DNA of 64,000 nt from the NCBI RefSeq assembly GCF_000294775.2, contig NZ_CP015506.1, positions 4,749,501 through 4,813,500 on the forward strand. Reading direction: 5' to 3'. The position numbers were made by a program, and so were the translations under genes. Shown here one piece after another: positions 29,225 through 38,871 of the stretch (within the stretch, counting starts at the first letter, position 1; each line of letters starts with the position of its first letter). Below the pieces are notes generated by a model. That model saw only the letters and a list, made by a program, of their open reading frames with translations. It was not told the origin of the DNA and made no database searches. The stretch comes from Cytobacillus oceanisediminis 2691 (GTDB lineage: Bacteria > Bacillota > Bacilli > Bacillales > Cytobacillaceae).

Positions 29225-30280
29225 TTATGCGTTTCTTGTCTTGAAAAGCAGGTAAATAAAGTAAGGTGCTCCAATGCTGGCTGTAAATACACCCGCCGGG
29301 ATTTCAAGCGGTGAGAACAAAGTCCTGCCTATCAGGTCGGCTGCCATCACAAGGATTCCTCCAATCAGCGCAGAAGCCGGAAGCAAAGCGCCAAAAGCAG
29401 AGCCAACCAGCCTGCGGGCCATATGAGGAGCCATCAATCCAACAAAGCCTATCCCGCCGCCAAATGCAACAGCTCCGCCAATTAATGCTGTGCTGACCAT
29501 GAGCAGAAGAAACCGGTATTTTTGGACTGTGCTCCCTACACCCTTGGCAATATCATCGCCAAGTTCCTGGATATTGACATTTCGTGCTAAAACAAAGGCA
29601 AGTATCAGAAACACGATGGTCCAAGGGACCAAAATTGTGACATTATCCCAATTTGAACCGTAAACAGTCCCGGTTATCCAAATATTTGCCTGGCTTGCCT
29701 GGTAAATCGGCCCAAAGACCATCATCAAGGTGGTGAGTGCCTTCATTAGGGCTGCAAGCCCGATCCCGATTAAAACAAGCCGTACTGGTGATACCCCATC
29801 CTTATAGGCGAGAAAATAAACAAGGAAGGCCAAAATAGCAGCACCCGCGAAAGCTGCAAGAGGCATCCAATTAATACTTACAGTTAATGCATTATTTTTA
29901 TCACTAAAAAAAGCAAGAAATGCTACAACTGCTGCAGAGGCCCCTCCTGTAATCCCGATTATGTCAGGAGATGCAAGCGGATTTCTGATAATCCCCTGCA
30001 GGATTCCCCCGGCTGCAGCAAGCGCCATTCCTACCATTAAGGCAACGATAATTCTTGGAAGTCTGAATGACTGAATGACCAGTCTATCCATATCCGAACC
30101 CCCGCCAACGAAAACCTGCACTACCTTCAGAGGGCTGATTTTCATTTCACCCGTGCCGGTGCAGATGACAAATACTCCGGCAGCAGCTGCTGCCAATAAT
30201 AAAAAAGTGATAAGTGCTTTCCGGTTTACTAAAAAAGAAATTCTATCGCCAAACAGGCGCAAGTTATAATATTTTTTCAT
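29225..30280 (-). CDS. yfhA: siderophore ABC transporter permease YfhA-like
   Basis: 351 residues, FecCD family, with about nine or ten predicted membrane spans and the conserved GGILQGIIRNPLASPDIIG loop. Pairs with the other permease to form the membrane channel. The start codon overlaps the previous gene's stop by one base (TAATG). Assigned to the YfiYZ-YfhA-YusV type, known for schizokinen/arthrobactin-type hydroxamates; the specific siderophore is inferred. Confidence 0.88.
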   Translation of the reverse strand: MKKYYNLRLFGDRISFLVNRKALITFLLLAAAAAGVFVICTGTGEMKISPLKVVQVFVGGGSDMDRLVIQSFRLPRIIVALMVGMALAAAGGILQGIIRNPLASPDIIGITGGASAAVVAFLAFFSDKNNALTVSINWMPLAAFAGAAILAFLVYFLAYKDGVSPVRLVLIGIGLAALMKALTTLMMVFGPIYQASQANIWITGTVYGSNWDNVTILVPWTIVFLILAFVLARNVNIQELGDDIAKGVGSTVQKYRFLLLMVSTALIGGAVAFGGGIGFVGLMAPHMARRLVGSAFGALLPASALIGGILVMAADLIGRTLFSPLEIPAGVFTASIGAPYFIYLLFKTRNA

Positions 30281-31281
30281 TACTGATTGAACCCCCTTCT
30301 GGCAATATACACAAAGAAAGGAGTTCCAATTACAGCTGTCATGACGCCAACAGGAACTTCCTGCGGCATGATGATATACCTTGATGCTATGTCCGCTACA
30401 AGAAGGAGCATCCCTCCGAATAGACCCGCATAAGGAATGACCCAGCGATGATCAATGCCGACAACCGCCCGGGTTAAATGGGGAATGACAATGCCTAAAA
30501 AGCCGATAGGACCAGCAACAGCTACCGCTCCTCCTGACAGAAGCACAATAACAATGCCCGCACCCAATTTCAGCAATCCTGTTTTCAAGCCCAGCCCCTT
30601 TGCGACATCCTCGCCCATTGATAAGACGTTCAATTTCCCCGCAATGATCAGGGAAAAGATCCAGCCGGCTAATAAATATGGAAATACAGCTGCGAGGGTG
30701 TCCAGCTTCCTTCCCGATACCGATCCTGCCAGCCAAAATAGCACCTGTTCCAGGGCAGTCTCATTAATAACGAGGAAGCCTTGTGTCATCGAAGCAAACA
30801 TGGCACTCATCGCTGCACCGGCAAGGGTCAATTTCATGGGGGTCAGCCCTTCCCTGCCGATAGACCCAATTATATATACGAATATAAATGAAACGGCAGC
30901 TCCCAGAAATGAAACCCATGTAAAGACCTGAAGATTACTAATTGAAAAAAGCGTTACTGTAATAACGACTGCAAATCCAGCACCTGCGTTTATTCCAAAA
31001 ATTTCAGGAGCAGCAAGGGGATTCTTTGTCAATGTCTGGAGCAGTACACCTGCAATCGCAAGGCTTGCCCCTACGGCCGCCGCAATCAATGCTCTCGGCA
31101 GACGGACTGATTGAATGATTATGTGTTCATTCGTTCCATCGAATTGGGTAAAGGCATCAAATGCCATCTTCCAGGTTGTGTCGGTATACCCGTATACAAT
31201 ACTGAAAGACATTAATACTAATAATAGGAGCATAGCTGCAAATAGCCCAGCCCACCTCAGAGAATTTGTTTTTAATAGCAT
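30280..31281 (-). CDS. yfiZ: siderophore ABC transporter permease YfiZ-like
   Basis: 333 residues, FecCD family, ~10 membrane spans, with GVLLQTLTKNPLAAPEIFGI near residue 70 and GFLGIVIPHLTRAVVG near 265. First gene of the minus-strand operon yfiZ-yfhA-yusV-fhuF-like. The ATG has AAGAAGGG upstream. Its promoter and a Fur box lie in the divergent intergenic region shared with the binding protein. Confidence 0.9.
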   Translation of the reverse strand: MLLKTNSLRWAGLFAAMLLLLVLMSFSIVYGYTDTTWKMAFDAFTQFDGTNEHIIIQSVRLPRALIAAAVGASLAIAGVLLQTLTKNPLAAPEIFGINAGAGFAVVITVTLFSISNLQVFTWVSFLGAAVSFIFVYIIGSIGREGLTPMKLTLAGAAMSAMFASMTQGFLVINETALEQVLFWLAGSVSGRKLDTLAAVFPYLLAGWIFSLIIAGKLNVLSMGEDVAKGLGLKTGLLKLGAGIVIVLLSGGAVAVAGPIGFLGIVIPHLTRAVVGIDHRWVIPYAGLFGGMLLLVADIASRYIIMPQEVPVGVMTAVIGTPFFVYIARRGFNQ

Positions 31282-31328
31282 AGCGAGACCCTTCTTGCGT
31301 CTATTTAATAAGGTTTAGTTACATTTTC

Positions 31329-31357
31329 AGTCTATTGTACAGAGGATTAGCTGTCAA
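31329..31357 (-). promoter_or_regulatory. sigma-A promoter of the siderophore permease operon
   Basis: On the minus strand TTGACA, 17 bases, then TAGACT. The -35 box is 7 bp from Fur box 1. Confidence 0.8.
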
Positions 31358-31363
31358 TGAGTT

Positions 31364-31382
31364 TGAAAATCATTTTCATTGA
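31364..31382. promoter_or_regulatory. Fur box 1
   Basis: TGAAAATCATTTTCATTGA fits the inverted-repeat Fur consensus and lies directly upstream of the minus-strand promoter. Confidence 0.8.
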
Positions 31383-31400
31383 TGATTTGAAAAAATTAAA

Positions 31401-31419
31401 TGAAAATGATTTTCAATTA
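31401..31419. promoter_or_regulatory. Fur box 2
   Basis: TGAAAATGATTTTCAATTA, a good Fur match located just upstream of the plus-strand -35 element. Confidence 0.85.
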
Positions 31420-31423
31420 CCTA

Positions 31424-31452
31424 TTGACATTTTACCGTGGCCACATTACTAT
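31424..31452 (+). promoter_or_regulatory. sigma-A promoter of yfiY
   Basis: TTGACA, 17-base spacer, TACTAT. Fur box 3 starts 13 bp after the -10 box, over the transcription start. Confidence 0.88.
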
Positions 31453-31464
31453 AAAAATGTCAAA

Positions 31465-31483
31465 TGAAAATGATTATCATTAA
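31465..31483. promoter_or_regulatory. Fur box 3
   Basis: TGAAAATGATTATCATTAA, the best of the three matches, placed over and after the yfiY start of transcription. Confidence 0.92.
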
Positions 31484-31505
31484 CAACGCGATGGAGGAGT
31501 ACATA

Positions 31506-32474
31506 ATGAAATTCAAATCTTTACTTGCCATTCTTTCAGTTTTCACAATCTTGTTCCTGGCAGCCTGCGGGAACAACAATGAACAGGATGAGACAGCTGA
31601 CAAAGAAAAAGAAGGAAGCAAAACAGAAAATACAGGTTACACAGTTGAGCATGCAATGGGCACAACTAAGCTTGATAAAACACCTGAAAAGGTCGTAATT
31701 CTGACAAACGAAGGTACAGAAGCATTACTTTCCATGGGTGTTACTCCAGTCGGTGCCGTTCAGTCCTGGACTGGTGATCCATGGTATGAACATATAGCAG
31801 AAGATATGAAAGATGTTCAGGTTGTGGGAACAGAAAGCGAAGTCAATGTAGAAGCAATTGCAGCGCTGCAGCCGGACCTTATCATCGGAAACAAGATGCG
31901 CCAGGAAAAAATCTATGATCAATTAAATGATATTGCCCCTACTGTTTTTGCTGAAACATTGCGCGGAGACTGGAAGGAAAACTTTGAGCTTTACGCTAAA
32001 GCACTGAATAAAGAAGAAGAAGGCAAAAAAGTCCTTGCTGATTATGACAGCCGCATCCAGGAAATCAAAACAAGCCTTGGCGACAAAATAAACCAGGAAG
32101 TTTCCATTGTCCGCTTTATGGCTGGAGATGTCCGTATCTACCATAAAGATACCTTCTCTGGTGTAATCCTTGACCAAATCGGTTTTGCAAGACCTGAAAG
32201 CCAGAATGTTGATGATTTTGCAGAAAAAAATGCTACAAAAGAGCGAATTCCTGCCATGGATGGAGATATCCTATTCTACTTCACATATGAAACTGGCGAC
32301 GGTGAAGCAAGCCAGCTTGAGAAAGAATGGATTGAAGATCCACTATTCAAAAACTTAAAGGTATCCCAGGACGGCAATGTCCACAAGGTTAATGACACAA
32401 TCTGGAACACTGCCGGCGGAGTCATAGCTGCAAACCTGCTTCTGGATGATATCGAAAAATATTTTTCCAAGTAA
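31506..32474 (+). CDS. yfiY: ferric-siderophore binding lipoprotein YfiY-like
   Basis: 322 residues from the ATG at 31506 (GGAGGAG upstream); an upstream ATG at 31464 lies in Fur box 3. A signal peptide ends in the lipobox LAAC near residue 20, followed by an acidic spacer and the FepB/PeriBP fold (KTPEKVVILTNEGTEALLSMGV). It captures the ferric siderophore at the cell surface for the permeases encoded on the other strand. Confidence 0.93.
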   Translation: MKFKSLLAILSVFTILFLAACGNNNEQDETADKEKEGSKTENTGYTVEHAMGTTKLDKTPEKVVILTNEGTEALLSMGVTPVGAVQSWTGDPWYEHIAEDMKDVQVVGTESEVNVEAIAALQPDLIIGNKMRQEKIYDQLNDIAPTVFAETLRGDWKENFELYAKALNKEEEGKKVLADYDSRIQEIKTSLGDKINQEVSIVRFMAGDVRIYHKDTFSGVILDQIGFARPESQNVDDFAEKNATKERIPAMDGDILFYFTYETGDGEASQLEKEWIEDPLFKNLKVSQDGNVHKVNDTIWNTAGGVIAANLLLDDIEKYFSK

Positions 32475-32533
32475 TCTCAACTCGTGATTGCGCTCCCATA
32501 ATACCCCCTCTTTTATAGGAGCTCAAATATATT

Positions 32534-32567
32534 AAAAGGAACCTGAACCAACCAGGTTCCTTTTTTA
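32534..32567 (+). terminator. terminator after yfiY
   Basis: AAAAGGAACCTG pairs with CAGGTTCCTTTT; T6 follows. Confidence 0.92.
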
Positions 32568-32699
32568 TTTTTCCATATTACATTTTCCCGATCTTACCTG
32601 CCGTACATCCAAACCCTTCTTTTTTTATTGCCTTCCATTCATAAGTTTTCCAAAACCGGCAACAATAAGCGTAATGCCGAAAATGATGGTGATTTTCCT

Positions 32700-34193
32700 A
32701 TGAGAAACTGGTTGAAAAACAAACGGATTAAAGAGGATATCCAGCATAAGGATTGGGAAAAATCCTTGATTAAATCCAAAGACTTCAAAAAAATATTTTA
32801 TTATAACCAAAAAACAAATGTGCGCTTTGGACTTACTTTCATGGCTACTTTAATTGATGAAAATATTATTCAGGATGGTGTTCTCCCTAATCTTCTGGAA
32901 GAAGAATTCCGGGAAATAGAGGATATTAAGCAGCTTGTCCCTGTGGCCGATGTACAGATTTGTGATGACCCTTCTCTAATCGAACAAAAGCTTTTAAATG
33001 GCTACGTCATGCTGACGATTGAGACAGAACTTAAACATTTCGGCTTTATAGCTGCGCAAAAAGAAATCGTCAGGGGGTTAAGCCAGCCTGAAGTTGAATT
33101 TTCGGTTATCGGCCCTAAAGAAGCCTTTGTAGAGTCAATGGGCCAAAATTTAAACTTAATCAGGAAACGTCTTCCGGTAAAAGAACTGATTATTGAAGAG
33201 TTTAAGCTAGGAAGCCTGTCAAAAACCGCTGTAGCCATGCTTTATATGGAAGATATCACAAATGAGGATAATGTAAATACTGTCAGGCAGAGACTTACAA
33301 ACGTGAAGTTTGATGCCATTACAGACAGTTCTTATATTGTACAGCTGATTAGTGATAACTCCAATTCCCCTTTTCCTCAGTTGCTTGATACGGAGCGGCC
33401 TGATAGGGTCGCGGGAATTTTGGCAGAGGGAAAAATAGCCATTGTGGTTGACGGCTCACCCCATGTGTTAATCACACCAACCACGCTTGTTGAATTTTTC
33501 AGTTCTTTTGAAGATTATTTTTTAAATTGGATTTTGTCTTCTTTTTTCCGGCTGATCCGGTTGTTCGCGGTTGCGTTTTCCATTCTAATTACACCTATTT
33601 ATGTAGCAACCCTTTCATATCATTATGAACTTATTCCAAAAGACTTGCTGAGCACATTAATTACATCAAGACGGGAAATTCCGCTCCCTCCCATTTTGGA
33701 GGCATTATTTCTGGAGCTGACCATTGAACTGCTGCGTGAGGCAGGAGCCCGCCTTCCGACCAAGGTCGGCCAGACAATCGGTATCGTTGGAGGAATCGTA
33801 ATCGGGACTGCATCTGTAGAAGCAGGCTTGACGAGTAACGTCCTGCTCATTATTGTAGCTCTCGCCGCTCTCGCCTCCTTTACAACACCTGTATACAGGA
33901 TGGGCAATACGATCCGCCTGCTTCGCTTCCCTTTCCTGTTTTTTGCAGAACTATGGGGCCTGCTCGGGATTGTGTTTTGTTTCTGTGTACTGCTGACTCA
34001 TTTAATAAGGCTGACCTCACTTGGAAGGCCATTCCTTGAGCCGCTCTATCCGCCTCGGGTTATGGATATGAAAGATGCCCTTATCAGGCTTCCATTTGAA
34101 AAGCAATCCAAAAGGCCGATATTTTTACGGACAAAAAATCCAATCCGTTTCAGTAGGAAAAAGGCCAAAGAGAAAAAAGATATCGACGAGTAA
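32700..34193 (+). CDS. spore germinant receptor subunit A (GerA family)
   Basis: 497 residues from the ATG at 32700 (GGTGA seven bases upstream); the frame opens earlier at 32628 but without a clear site. A soluble N-terminal domain of ~250 residues contains LVPVADVQICDD and the GSLSKTAVAMLYMEDI block, followed by membrane spans in the second half with the family motif PPILEALFLELTIELLREAGARLP. This is the A subunit of a GerABC receptor in the spore inner membrane. The A-B-C order is intact. Which germinant it senses cannot be told. Confidence 0.93.
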   Translation: MRNWLKNKRIKEDIQHKDWEKSLIKSKDFKKIFYYNQKTNVRFGLTFMATLIDENIIQDGVLPNLLEEEFREIEDIKQLVPVADVQICDDPSLIEQKLLNGYVMLTIETELKHFGFIAAQKEIVRGLSQPEVEFSVIGPKEAFVESMGQNLNLIRKRLPVKELIIEEFKLGSLSKTAVAMLYMEDITNEDNVNTVRQRLTNVKFDAITDSSYIVQLISDNSNSPFPQLLDTERPDRVAGILAEGKIAIVVDGSPHVLITPTTLVEFFSSFEDYFLNWILSSFFRLIRLFAVAFSILITPIYVATLSYHYELIPKDLLSTLITSRREIPLPPILEALFLELTIELLREAGARLPTKVGQTIGIVGGIVIGTASVEAGLTSNVLLIIVALAALASFTTPVYRMGNTIRLLRFPFLFFAELWGLLGIVFCFCVLLTHLIRLTSLGRPFLEPLYPPRVMDMKDALIRLPFEKQSKRPIFLRTKNPIRFSRKKAKEKKDIDE

Positions 34194-34228
34194 TGCCCAA
34201 TGTACCAACTTAAGTGGAGGTGAACCAG

Positions 34229-35329
34229 ATGAAGGAACAGCCAGTACCAGAGAGATTGCAGATATCTCCCTTTTTAGTATTTTACTTGGTCATGTCCATG
34301 CAAATTGGGATCGGTGTGTTAGGCTATCAGAGGATTATCGCAATGGATGCAGGATACGATGCCTGGATCTCCATATTATTTGCCGGCGCATGCATTCATG
34401 TAATTGTTTGGATGATCTATAAAATTGGCGATACCGTTGGCGGCGATATTGTAACAGCACATAAATACGTCGTGGGTAACTTTCTCGGCAAGGCACTCTG
34501 CTTCATTTTTATTGGCTATTTTATCCTGTATTCCTTAACAGTAGTAAGGACATTTATTGAAGTCATACAGGTTTGGATGTTCCCTGAATTAAGCACTTTC
34601 TGGTTCTCCTTCGGTTTTATGATTCTTTGTGTTTATATTATTTTTGGAGGATTTAGAACGGTAGTCGGTACAGCCTTCTTCGGGCTTGTTCTGCCGGCTT
34701 ACCTCCTCCTCACATTCGGCTGGGCGATTAAATTCTCCAACTTTTACAATCTGTTGCCCATCTGGGATCATTCCATTAAAGAACTGCTTACAGCTTCTTA
34801 TCATATGTCCCTTACTTTCATTGGGTTTGAGATCATCCTTTTTTTCTATCCATTTATTAAAGAACCAAAAAAATCGCAGAAATGGGCTCATCTGGCCGTA
34901 TTAACAACTACTCTTATTTACACTATTCTAGCCATCATTACTTTTGCCTATTTTTCTGAAGACCAGCTGGCTAAACAAATTTGGGCCAGCTTAACGATGT
35001 GGAAAATAGTTGAGATGCCCTTTGTTGAACGATTTGAATATATCGGGATAGCCAACTGGAACTTAATCATCCTTCCTAATGTTTGCATTTCCATTTGGAT
35101 CGCCTCCAGACTTATTAAAAGGGTATTTAACATCCGCCAGAAAGTGGGAGTGTTTTTTGTTGTTGCAGCAGTGCTTTCCGTTATACATTTTCTGGACACA
35201 AGAGAAAAAATTAATATGCTTAATAACTATGTTGGAAAAATGGGATTTGCTTTTACCTTTCTTTATATTCCTTTGCTTTTCGCTGCTGTAATGATCGCCA
35301 AGAAGCTAAAAAAGGGGAAGAAGAAATGA
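34229..35329 (+). CDS. spore germinant receptor subunit B (GerB family)
   Basis: 366 residues from the ATG at 34229, with GGAGGTG six bases upstream. About ten membrane spans of the amino-acid permease-like GerB fold, beginning ISPFLVFYLVMSMQIGIGVLGYQ. In this receptor class the B subunit forms the ligand pocket in the membrane. Its stop overlaps the start of the C subunit gene (ATGA). Confidence 0.93.
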   Translation: MKEQPVPERLQISPFLVFYLVMSMQIGIGVLGYQRIIAMDAGYDAWISILFAGACIHVIVWMIYKIGDTVGGDIVTAHKYVVGNFLGKALCFIFIGYFILYSLTVVRTFIEVIQVWMFPELSTFWFSFGFMILCVYIIFGGFRTVVGTAFFGLVLPAYLLLTFGWAIKFSNFYNLLPIWDHSIKELLTASYHMSLTFIGFEIILFFYPFIKEPKKSQKWAHLAVLTTTLIYTILAIITFAYFSEDQLAKQIWASLTMWKIVEMPFVERFEYIGIANWNLIILPNVCISIWIASRLIKRVFNIRQKVGVFFVVAAVLSVIHFLDTREKINMLNNYVGKMGFAFTFLYIPLLFAAVMIAKKLKKGKKK

Positions 35330-36384
35330 AGAAGCTAATACTGCTCTGTCTCGTCTTGCTGCTTTCCGGCTGTGTGGATAAAGAAATACTAGATGATATT
35401 AATATTGAAGTAGGAGTGGGCTACGATTTAGCAGATGATTTAAAAGACAAGTATAGAGGTACTGTATTATTTCAGGAATTTCAGCCTGATAAAAGTGTGA
35501 TTAATCGGACATTTTCCGGAAGTGGAAAACTGCGCCAGGACCTTCTGCTCGAAGTGACTAAACAATCATCAGAGCCAGTCGTAACAGGAGGGTTAAAACT
35601 GGCAGTCTTTGGACCTGAGCTTTCCAAGAAAGGAATTTATGATCTTGTAGATTCCTTTCAAAGAGACGCAAGTATCGGAGCACGTGTATTTGTTGCAACT
35701 TCGGAAGGGAAGGCAGAAGACATGTTAAATGGTGAGTATGGAACACGAGGAAACTCAACCTACATCTACAATCTAATCCAGCATAATATTGAACATCGGG
35801 ATATTCCTAAAACCAACTTGCATATCCTAGCCAATGATTATTACCAGGAAGGCAAGGACCCATTTCTGCCGCGTCTTAAAAAATTAGATGATGATAAAGT
35901 GGAAATAGCCGGCATCAGCCTTTTCAGCAAGGATAGGGAAGTAGAGGTCCTTCCTGTGAAAGACATGTTCTTTTTTAAATTGCTGGTCGATAAATATAGC
36001 GAAGGAAACTTCGATGTTAAGTTAAAAAAGGACGAGTTAGCTGCTGTAAAGAGTTTAAGGTCCAAGCATAAAATTAAGATAACTGATCATCATGCTTCCA
36101 TAACCATTAACATTGAAGGGATTATTCGTGAGTATACCGGAGATAAGTTAGCATCAGAGGTTGTTGGCGCCGTTCAAAAGAACCTGGAGAAAAAGGTCGA
36201 AAAGGAATGCCTCAGACTACTAAAACAGTTTCAGGAACTCGGAATTGATCCAATTGGGCTCGGCCAAATGAAAAAATCCAAGCATCGGAATTTTGATTTT
36301 AAAAAGTGGGAAGATGATTATAAAACGCTGAGTTTTGATGTAAAATGCAATGTAACAATTGAGGAAACCGGCGTAATTGAGTAA
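35326..36384 (+). CDS. spore germinant receptor lipoprotein subunit C (Ger(x)C)
   Basis: 352 residues. Lipoprotein signal MKKLILLCLVLLLSGC (lipobox LSGC, residues 13-16), then the GerC domains: the N-terminal part (EILDDINIEVGVGYD) and the C-terminal part ending in a KWEDDY...DVKCNVTIEETG block. It anchors the receptor to the outer face of the spore inner membrane. Coupled to the B gene by a 4-base overlap and followed by a strong terminator. Confidence 0.93.
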   Translation: MKKLILLCLVLLLSGCVDKEILDDINIEVGVGYDLADDLKDKYRGTVLFQEFQPDKSVINRTFSGSGKLRQDLLLEVTKQSSEPVVTGGLKLAVFGPELSKKGIYDLVDSFQRDASIGARVFVATSEGKAEDMLNGEYGTRGNSTYIYNLIQHNIEHRDIPKTNLHILANDYYQEGKDPFLPRLKKLDDDKVEIAGISLFSKDREVEVLPVKDMFFFKLLVDKYSEGNFDVKLKKDELAAVKSLRSKHKIKITDHHASITINIEGIIREYTGDKLASEVVGAVQKNLEKKVEKECLRLLKQFQELGIDPIGLGQMKKSKHRNFDFKKWEDDYKTLSFDVKCNVTIEETGVIE

Positions 36385-36413
36385 AAGAGCGGGCTTTCAC
36401 AGCCCGCTCTTTC
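36384..36413. terminator. bidirectional terminator between gerC-like and rodA-like genes
   Basis: AAAGAGCGGGCT pairs with AGCCCGCTCTTT around TTCAC; A and T runs flank both sides. Confidence 0.92.
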
Positions 36414-36417
36414 AATT

Positions 36418-37590
36418 TTAATCATTTGTCGAGAACATATATTTTTTATAGTGATAACGAATCGAGAAAATCAGCCCCATGGCCAGCATATTCCCCATCA
36501 GCGAGCTTCCTCCATAGCTGATGAAAGGAAGCGGTATGCCTGTGATTGGCAAAAGGCCGATAGTCATCCCGATATTTTGAAAGACATGGAATGTAACCAT
36601 GCTGATGACACCTACACAAATATAGGTATAAAAGTTGTTTTTGGTTTCCATGCCGATCTTAGTAATATGGTAAATCAGCAGAAAGAAAAGGCTGACGACA
36701 ATACTTGCGCCTACAAAGCCAAACTCTTCCCCTACGATACTGAAAATAAAGTCGGTATGGCTTTCAGGCAGATAGACTTCCCTCGTTCCATATCCTTTCC
36801 CGCTTGTTTCCCCTGATCCAATGGCAAGGAGTGAGCGTGTCAGCTGAAATCCGGTTGAACTTTGATAGTTATAAGGATCAATCCAGGAATAAATACGCGC
36901 AAACTGATATTCCTTTACCCCTAGATACTTCTCAAGAATATCCGGATGCCATAAAACAAAATACAAAATAGTGCCAGCCAGAGCCGCCCCTGTTCCAAAT
37001 ATTGGCGCCAGAAGCTTCCAGCTGATTCCTGAAATGAATATCATGCCAAGCATGATTGCCAGAAATACAAGGCTTGTCCCTAAATCGGGCTGCTGCATAA
37101 CAAGCAGCAGAGGCACCATAGTTAAACCAACCAGTTTAATGAGCAGCCATAAATCAGTCTGCATGGTTTTGTATACATTTTTTTGATGATGCTCGTCAAT
37201 TGTTTTTGCCAAAACCAGAATAATAAACACTTTAACAAGCTCGGCAGGCTGAAGTGAGCCCATACCCGGAACCTTGTACCATGCCTTTGCCCCATTAATG
37301 ACAGGGGCAATGCTTGATGGCGCCACAATCAGGAATCCAAGCAGTACAATCCCCAGGCCATACACATACCAGGATATCTTCTTCAGCTGATCGGAATCCA
37401 GTGTGATTACCGCAGCTATGATTCCTGTTCCAACAGCATACCAGACAACCTGCTTCAAAAGGAAGTTTTCTGTATATTGACCTGTTGTCTGTGCGCTGTA
37501 AATGGAAATGGCGCTTACCAGGAATAAAAGCATCAATATTAATACTAAGCCCCAATCCAGCTTAGGAGGTGTATATCGATTTGAGGTCAT
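36418..37590 (-). CDS. RodA/FtsW/SpoVE family peptidoglycan polymerase
   Basis: 390 residues from the ATG at 37590 with AAGGAG seven bases upstream. Ten predicted membrane spans of the SEDS family; the large loop motif and the C-terminal LLPITGIPLPFISYGGSS are present. SEDS proteins polymerise lipid II glycan strands together with a class B PBP. The PESHTDFIFSIVGEEFG segment and overall length are closest to RodA-like members. Not next to a PBP gene, so whether it serves elongation or sporulation is open. Confidence 0.88.
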   Translation of the reverse strand: MTSNRYTPPKLDWGLVLILMLLFLVSAISIYSAQTTGQYTENFLLKQVVWYAVGTGIIAAVITLDSDQLKKISWYVYGLGIVLLGFLIVAPSSIAPVINGAKAWYKVPGMGSLQPAELVKVFIILVLAKTIDEHHQKNVYKTMQTDLWLLIKLVGLTMVPLLLVMQQPDLGTSLVFLAIMLGMIFISGISWKLLAPIFGTGAALAGTILYFVLWHPDILEKYLGVKEYQFARIYSWIDPYNYQSSTGFQLTRSLLAIGSGETSGKGYGTREVYLPESHTDFIFSIVGEEFGFVGASIVVSLFFLLIYHITKIGMETKNNFYTYICVGVISMVTFHVFQNIGMTIGLLPITGIPLPFISYGGSSLMGNMLAMGLIFSIRYHYKKYMFSTND

Positions 37591-37609
37591 GATCATTCTC
37601 CTTTAAAGA

Positions 37610-37737
37610 AAAGCGGAAGCGCCTTGCCCACCCCCGACAAGCACAAGACGAGCCTCACGGAAAGGCGTCCTTTGCCTTTCGGCTTGTGACCTCGAGGGGG
37701 TAGGCGCTGGAGCTAGACAGTTATCTAACTTCAGAAT
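37610..37737. repeat. full-length simple copy of the dispersed palindromic repeat
   Basis: AAGCGGAAGCGCC at the left; the inner arms CCCCCGACAAGC and GCTTGTGACC...GAGGGGG pair; the right end is TAGGCGCTGGAGCTAGACAG followed by TTATCTAACTTCAGAATTTATA. The whole can fold as one long imperfect hairpin. No ORF or transposase. It sits directly upstream of the RodA-like gene. Confidence 0.85.
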
Positions 37738-37989
37738 TTATACATTCTATCAATTAACAAAACCATTTGCCTTTATCTTTTAAGGCATAACGGAGCACAG
37801 CGCAAGAAATAAAATATGTACTTCATATAATTTCTCACTACAATATTTCATTATATTTTTTATAGAGATAAATCACAACTTCTAAAAGCGAATGGTTATT
37901 ATTTCAAATTTTTACGATTACTGAGAATGGTTATTTCCGTCCATATCCGGCATCCGTCGAAGGTACCCATCAATCGGGTATACCAGGCA
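37738..37989. other. gap downstream of the DUF4931 gene
   Basis: A/T-rich, no gene found on either strand. A weak GCCTTTATCTTTTAAGGC hairpin lies near 37771-37790. Confidence 0.4.
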
Positions 37990-38772
37990 TTAAGGCCTGA
38001 CTTTAAATTCCCCGCTGAAATATCTCACTTTTATATCATCTCTCATCCATTCAAGATTATTAGGAACCTGAGGGATGCTGTAGCCAATAAAAATTGGCGT
38101 GGTAATATAGCGTGGAACAATTTTTGCGTAAATATCCCTGCCCAGCTTGTAGAAAAACAAATTATAGCTATTGCTCGGAAAAGGAAAGGCATTCAGAATA
38201 TAATGAGCAGCTGTCTGGATGCATTTTGCAAAGTGCGGAATATCATCCTGATCGGCAAGCTTAACGTTGAATTCATAGAAACCGATTCTCGGAGAAGTCG
38301 ATAAAGTGAACACCGTATTGCTTTCCTCATGAATAAGGAGACCTTCAAAGTCCTCTGCCTGAATTTTTTCCTTGTAATCAATATTTCTCAATCCGACAAT
38401 TTGCATATGTGGATGGGCGATACTCCCCCCGGATAATGGGCCGTGGTTTTTGAAAAATAACACAGATTCATATTCTCCGCTCTTTTCCATCTGAAGCCAA
38501 TGCTTCAACCCAAATGAAATCAGCCTGACCAAATGCTCCTCTGAATAAATGGACAGCTCTCCGTCACATTGATCCGTTTCAATCAGCACGGTCTGATAGG
38601 AACTTTCAAGAACAGGAAACTTATTTTTCAGCAGAATGATTGAATCCTCAACGGCGATGATATCCGTCAGCTCCTCCCTTGCACAAAAAGGGCAGCTTAT
38701 ATCCTTATTCCGAATGCTATTAGGCTTTTGGACCCCAATCCCCGTATTAAAATGCAAATGTGTATCTGACAT
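37990..38772 (-). CDS. DUF4931 protein, GalT/HIT-like nucleotidyltransferase fold
   Basis: 260 residues. CPFC near residues 27-30 looks like the zinc-binding pair of galactose-1-phosphate uridylyltransferases, and SIAHPHMQIVG near residue 118 is the HxHxQ signature of HIT-superfamily nucleotidyl transfer. Enzymes of this fold move nucleotide monophosphates; the substrate of DUF4931 proteins is not known. Stands alone, with the 52-bp hairpin array starting 100 bp upstream of its start codon. Confidence 0.75.
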   Translation of the reverse strand: MSDTHLHFNTGIGVQKPNSIRNKDISCPFCAREELTDIIAVEDSIILLKNKFPVLESSYQTVLIETDQCDGELSIYSEEHLVRLISFGLKHWLQMEKSGEYESVLFFKNHGPLSGGSIAHPHMQIVGLRNIDYKEKIQAEDFEGLLIHEESNTVFTLSTSPRIGFYEFNVKLADQDDIPHFAKCIQTAAHYILNAFPFPSNSYNLFFYKLGRDIYAKIVPRYITTPIFIGYSIPQVPNNLEWMRDDIKVRYFSGEFKVRP

Positions 38773-38871
38773 CTCTTTGACACCTGCTTTTCTGTAATCT
38801 CTCCTTTTATTTTATCATGAAAATGGCAGCGAAGTACCTCAGGCAGTTTCTTGGGTGATTTTGACCGAAGA

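Noticed and set aside
37927..38304. Plus-strand frame opposite the DUF4931 gene
   Set aside because: Antisense to a well-supported gene; no ribosome site.
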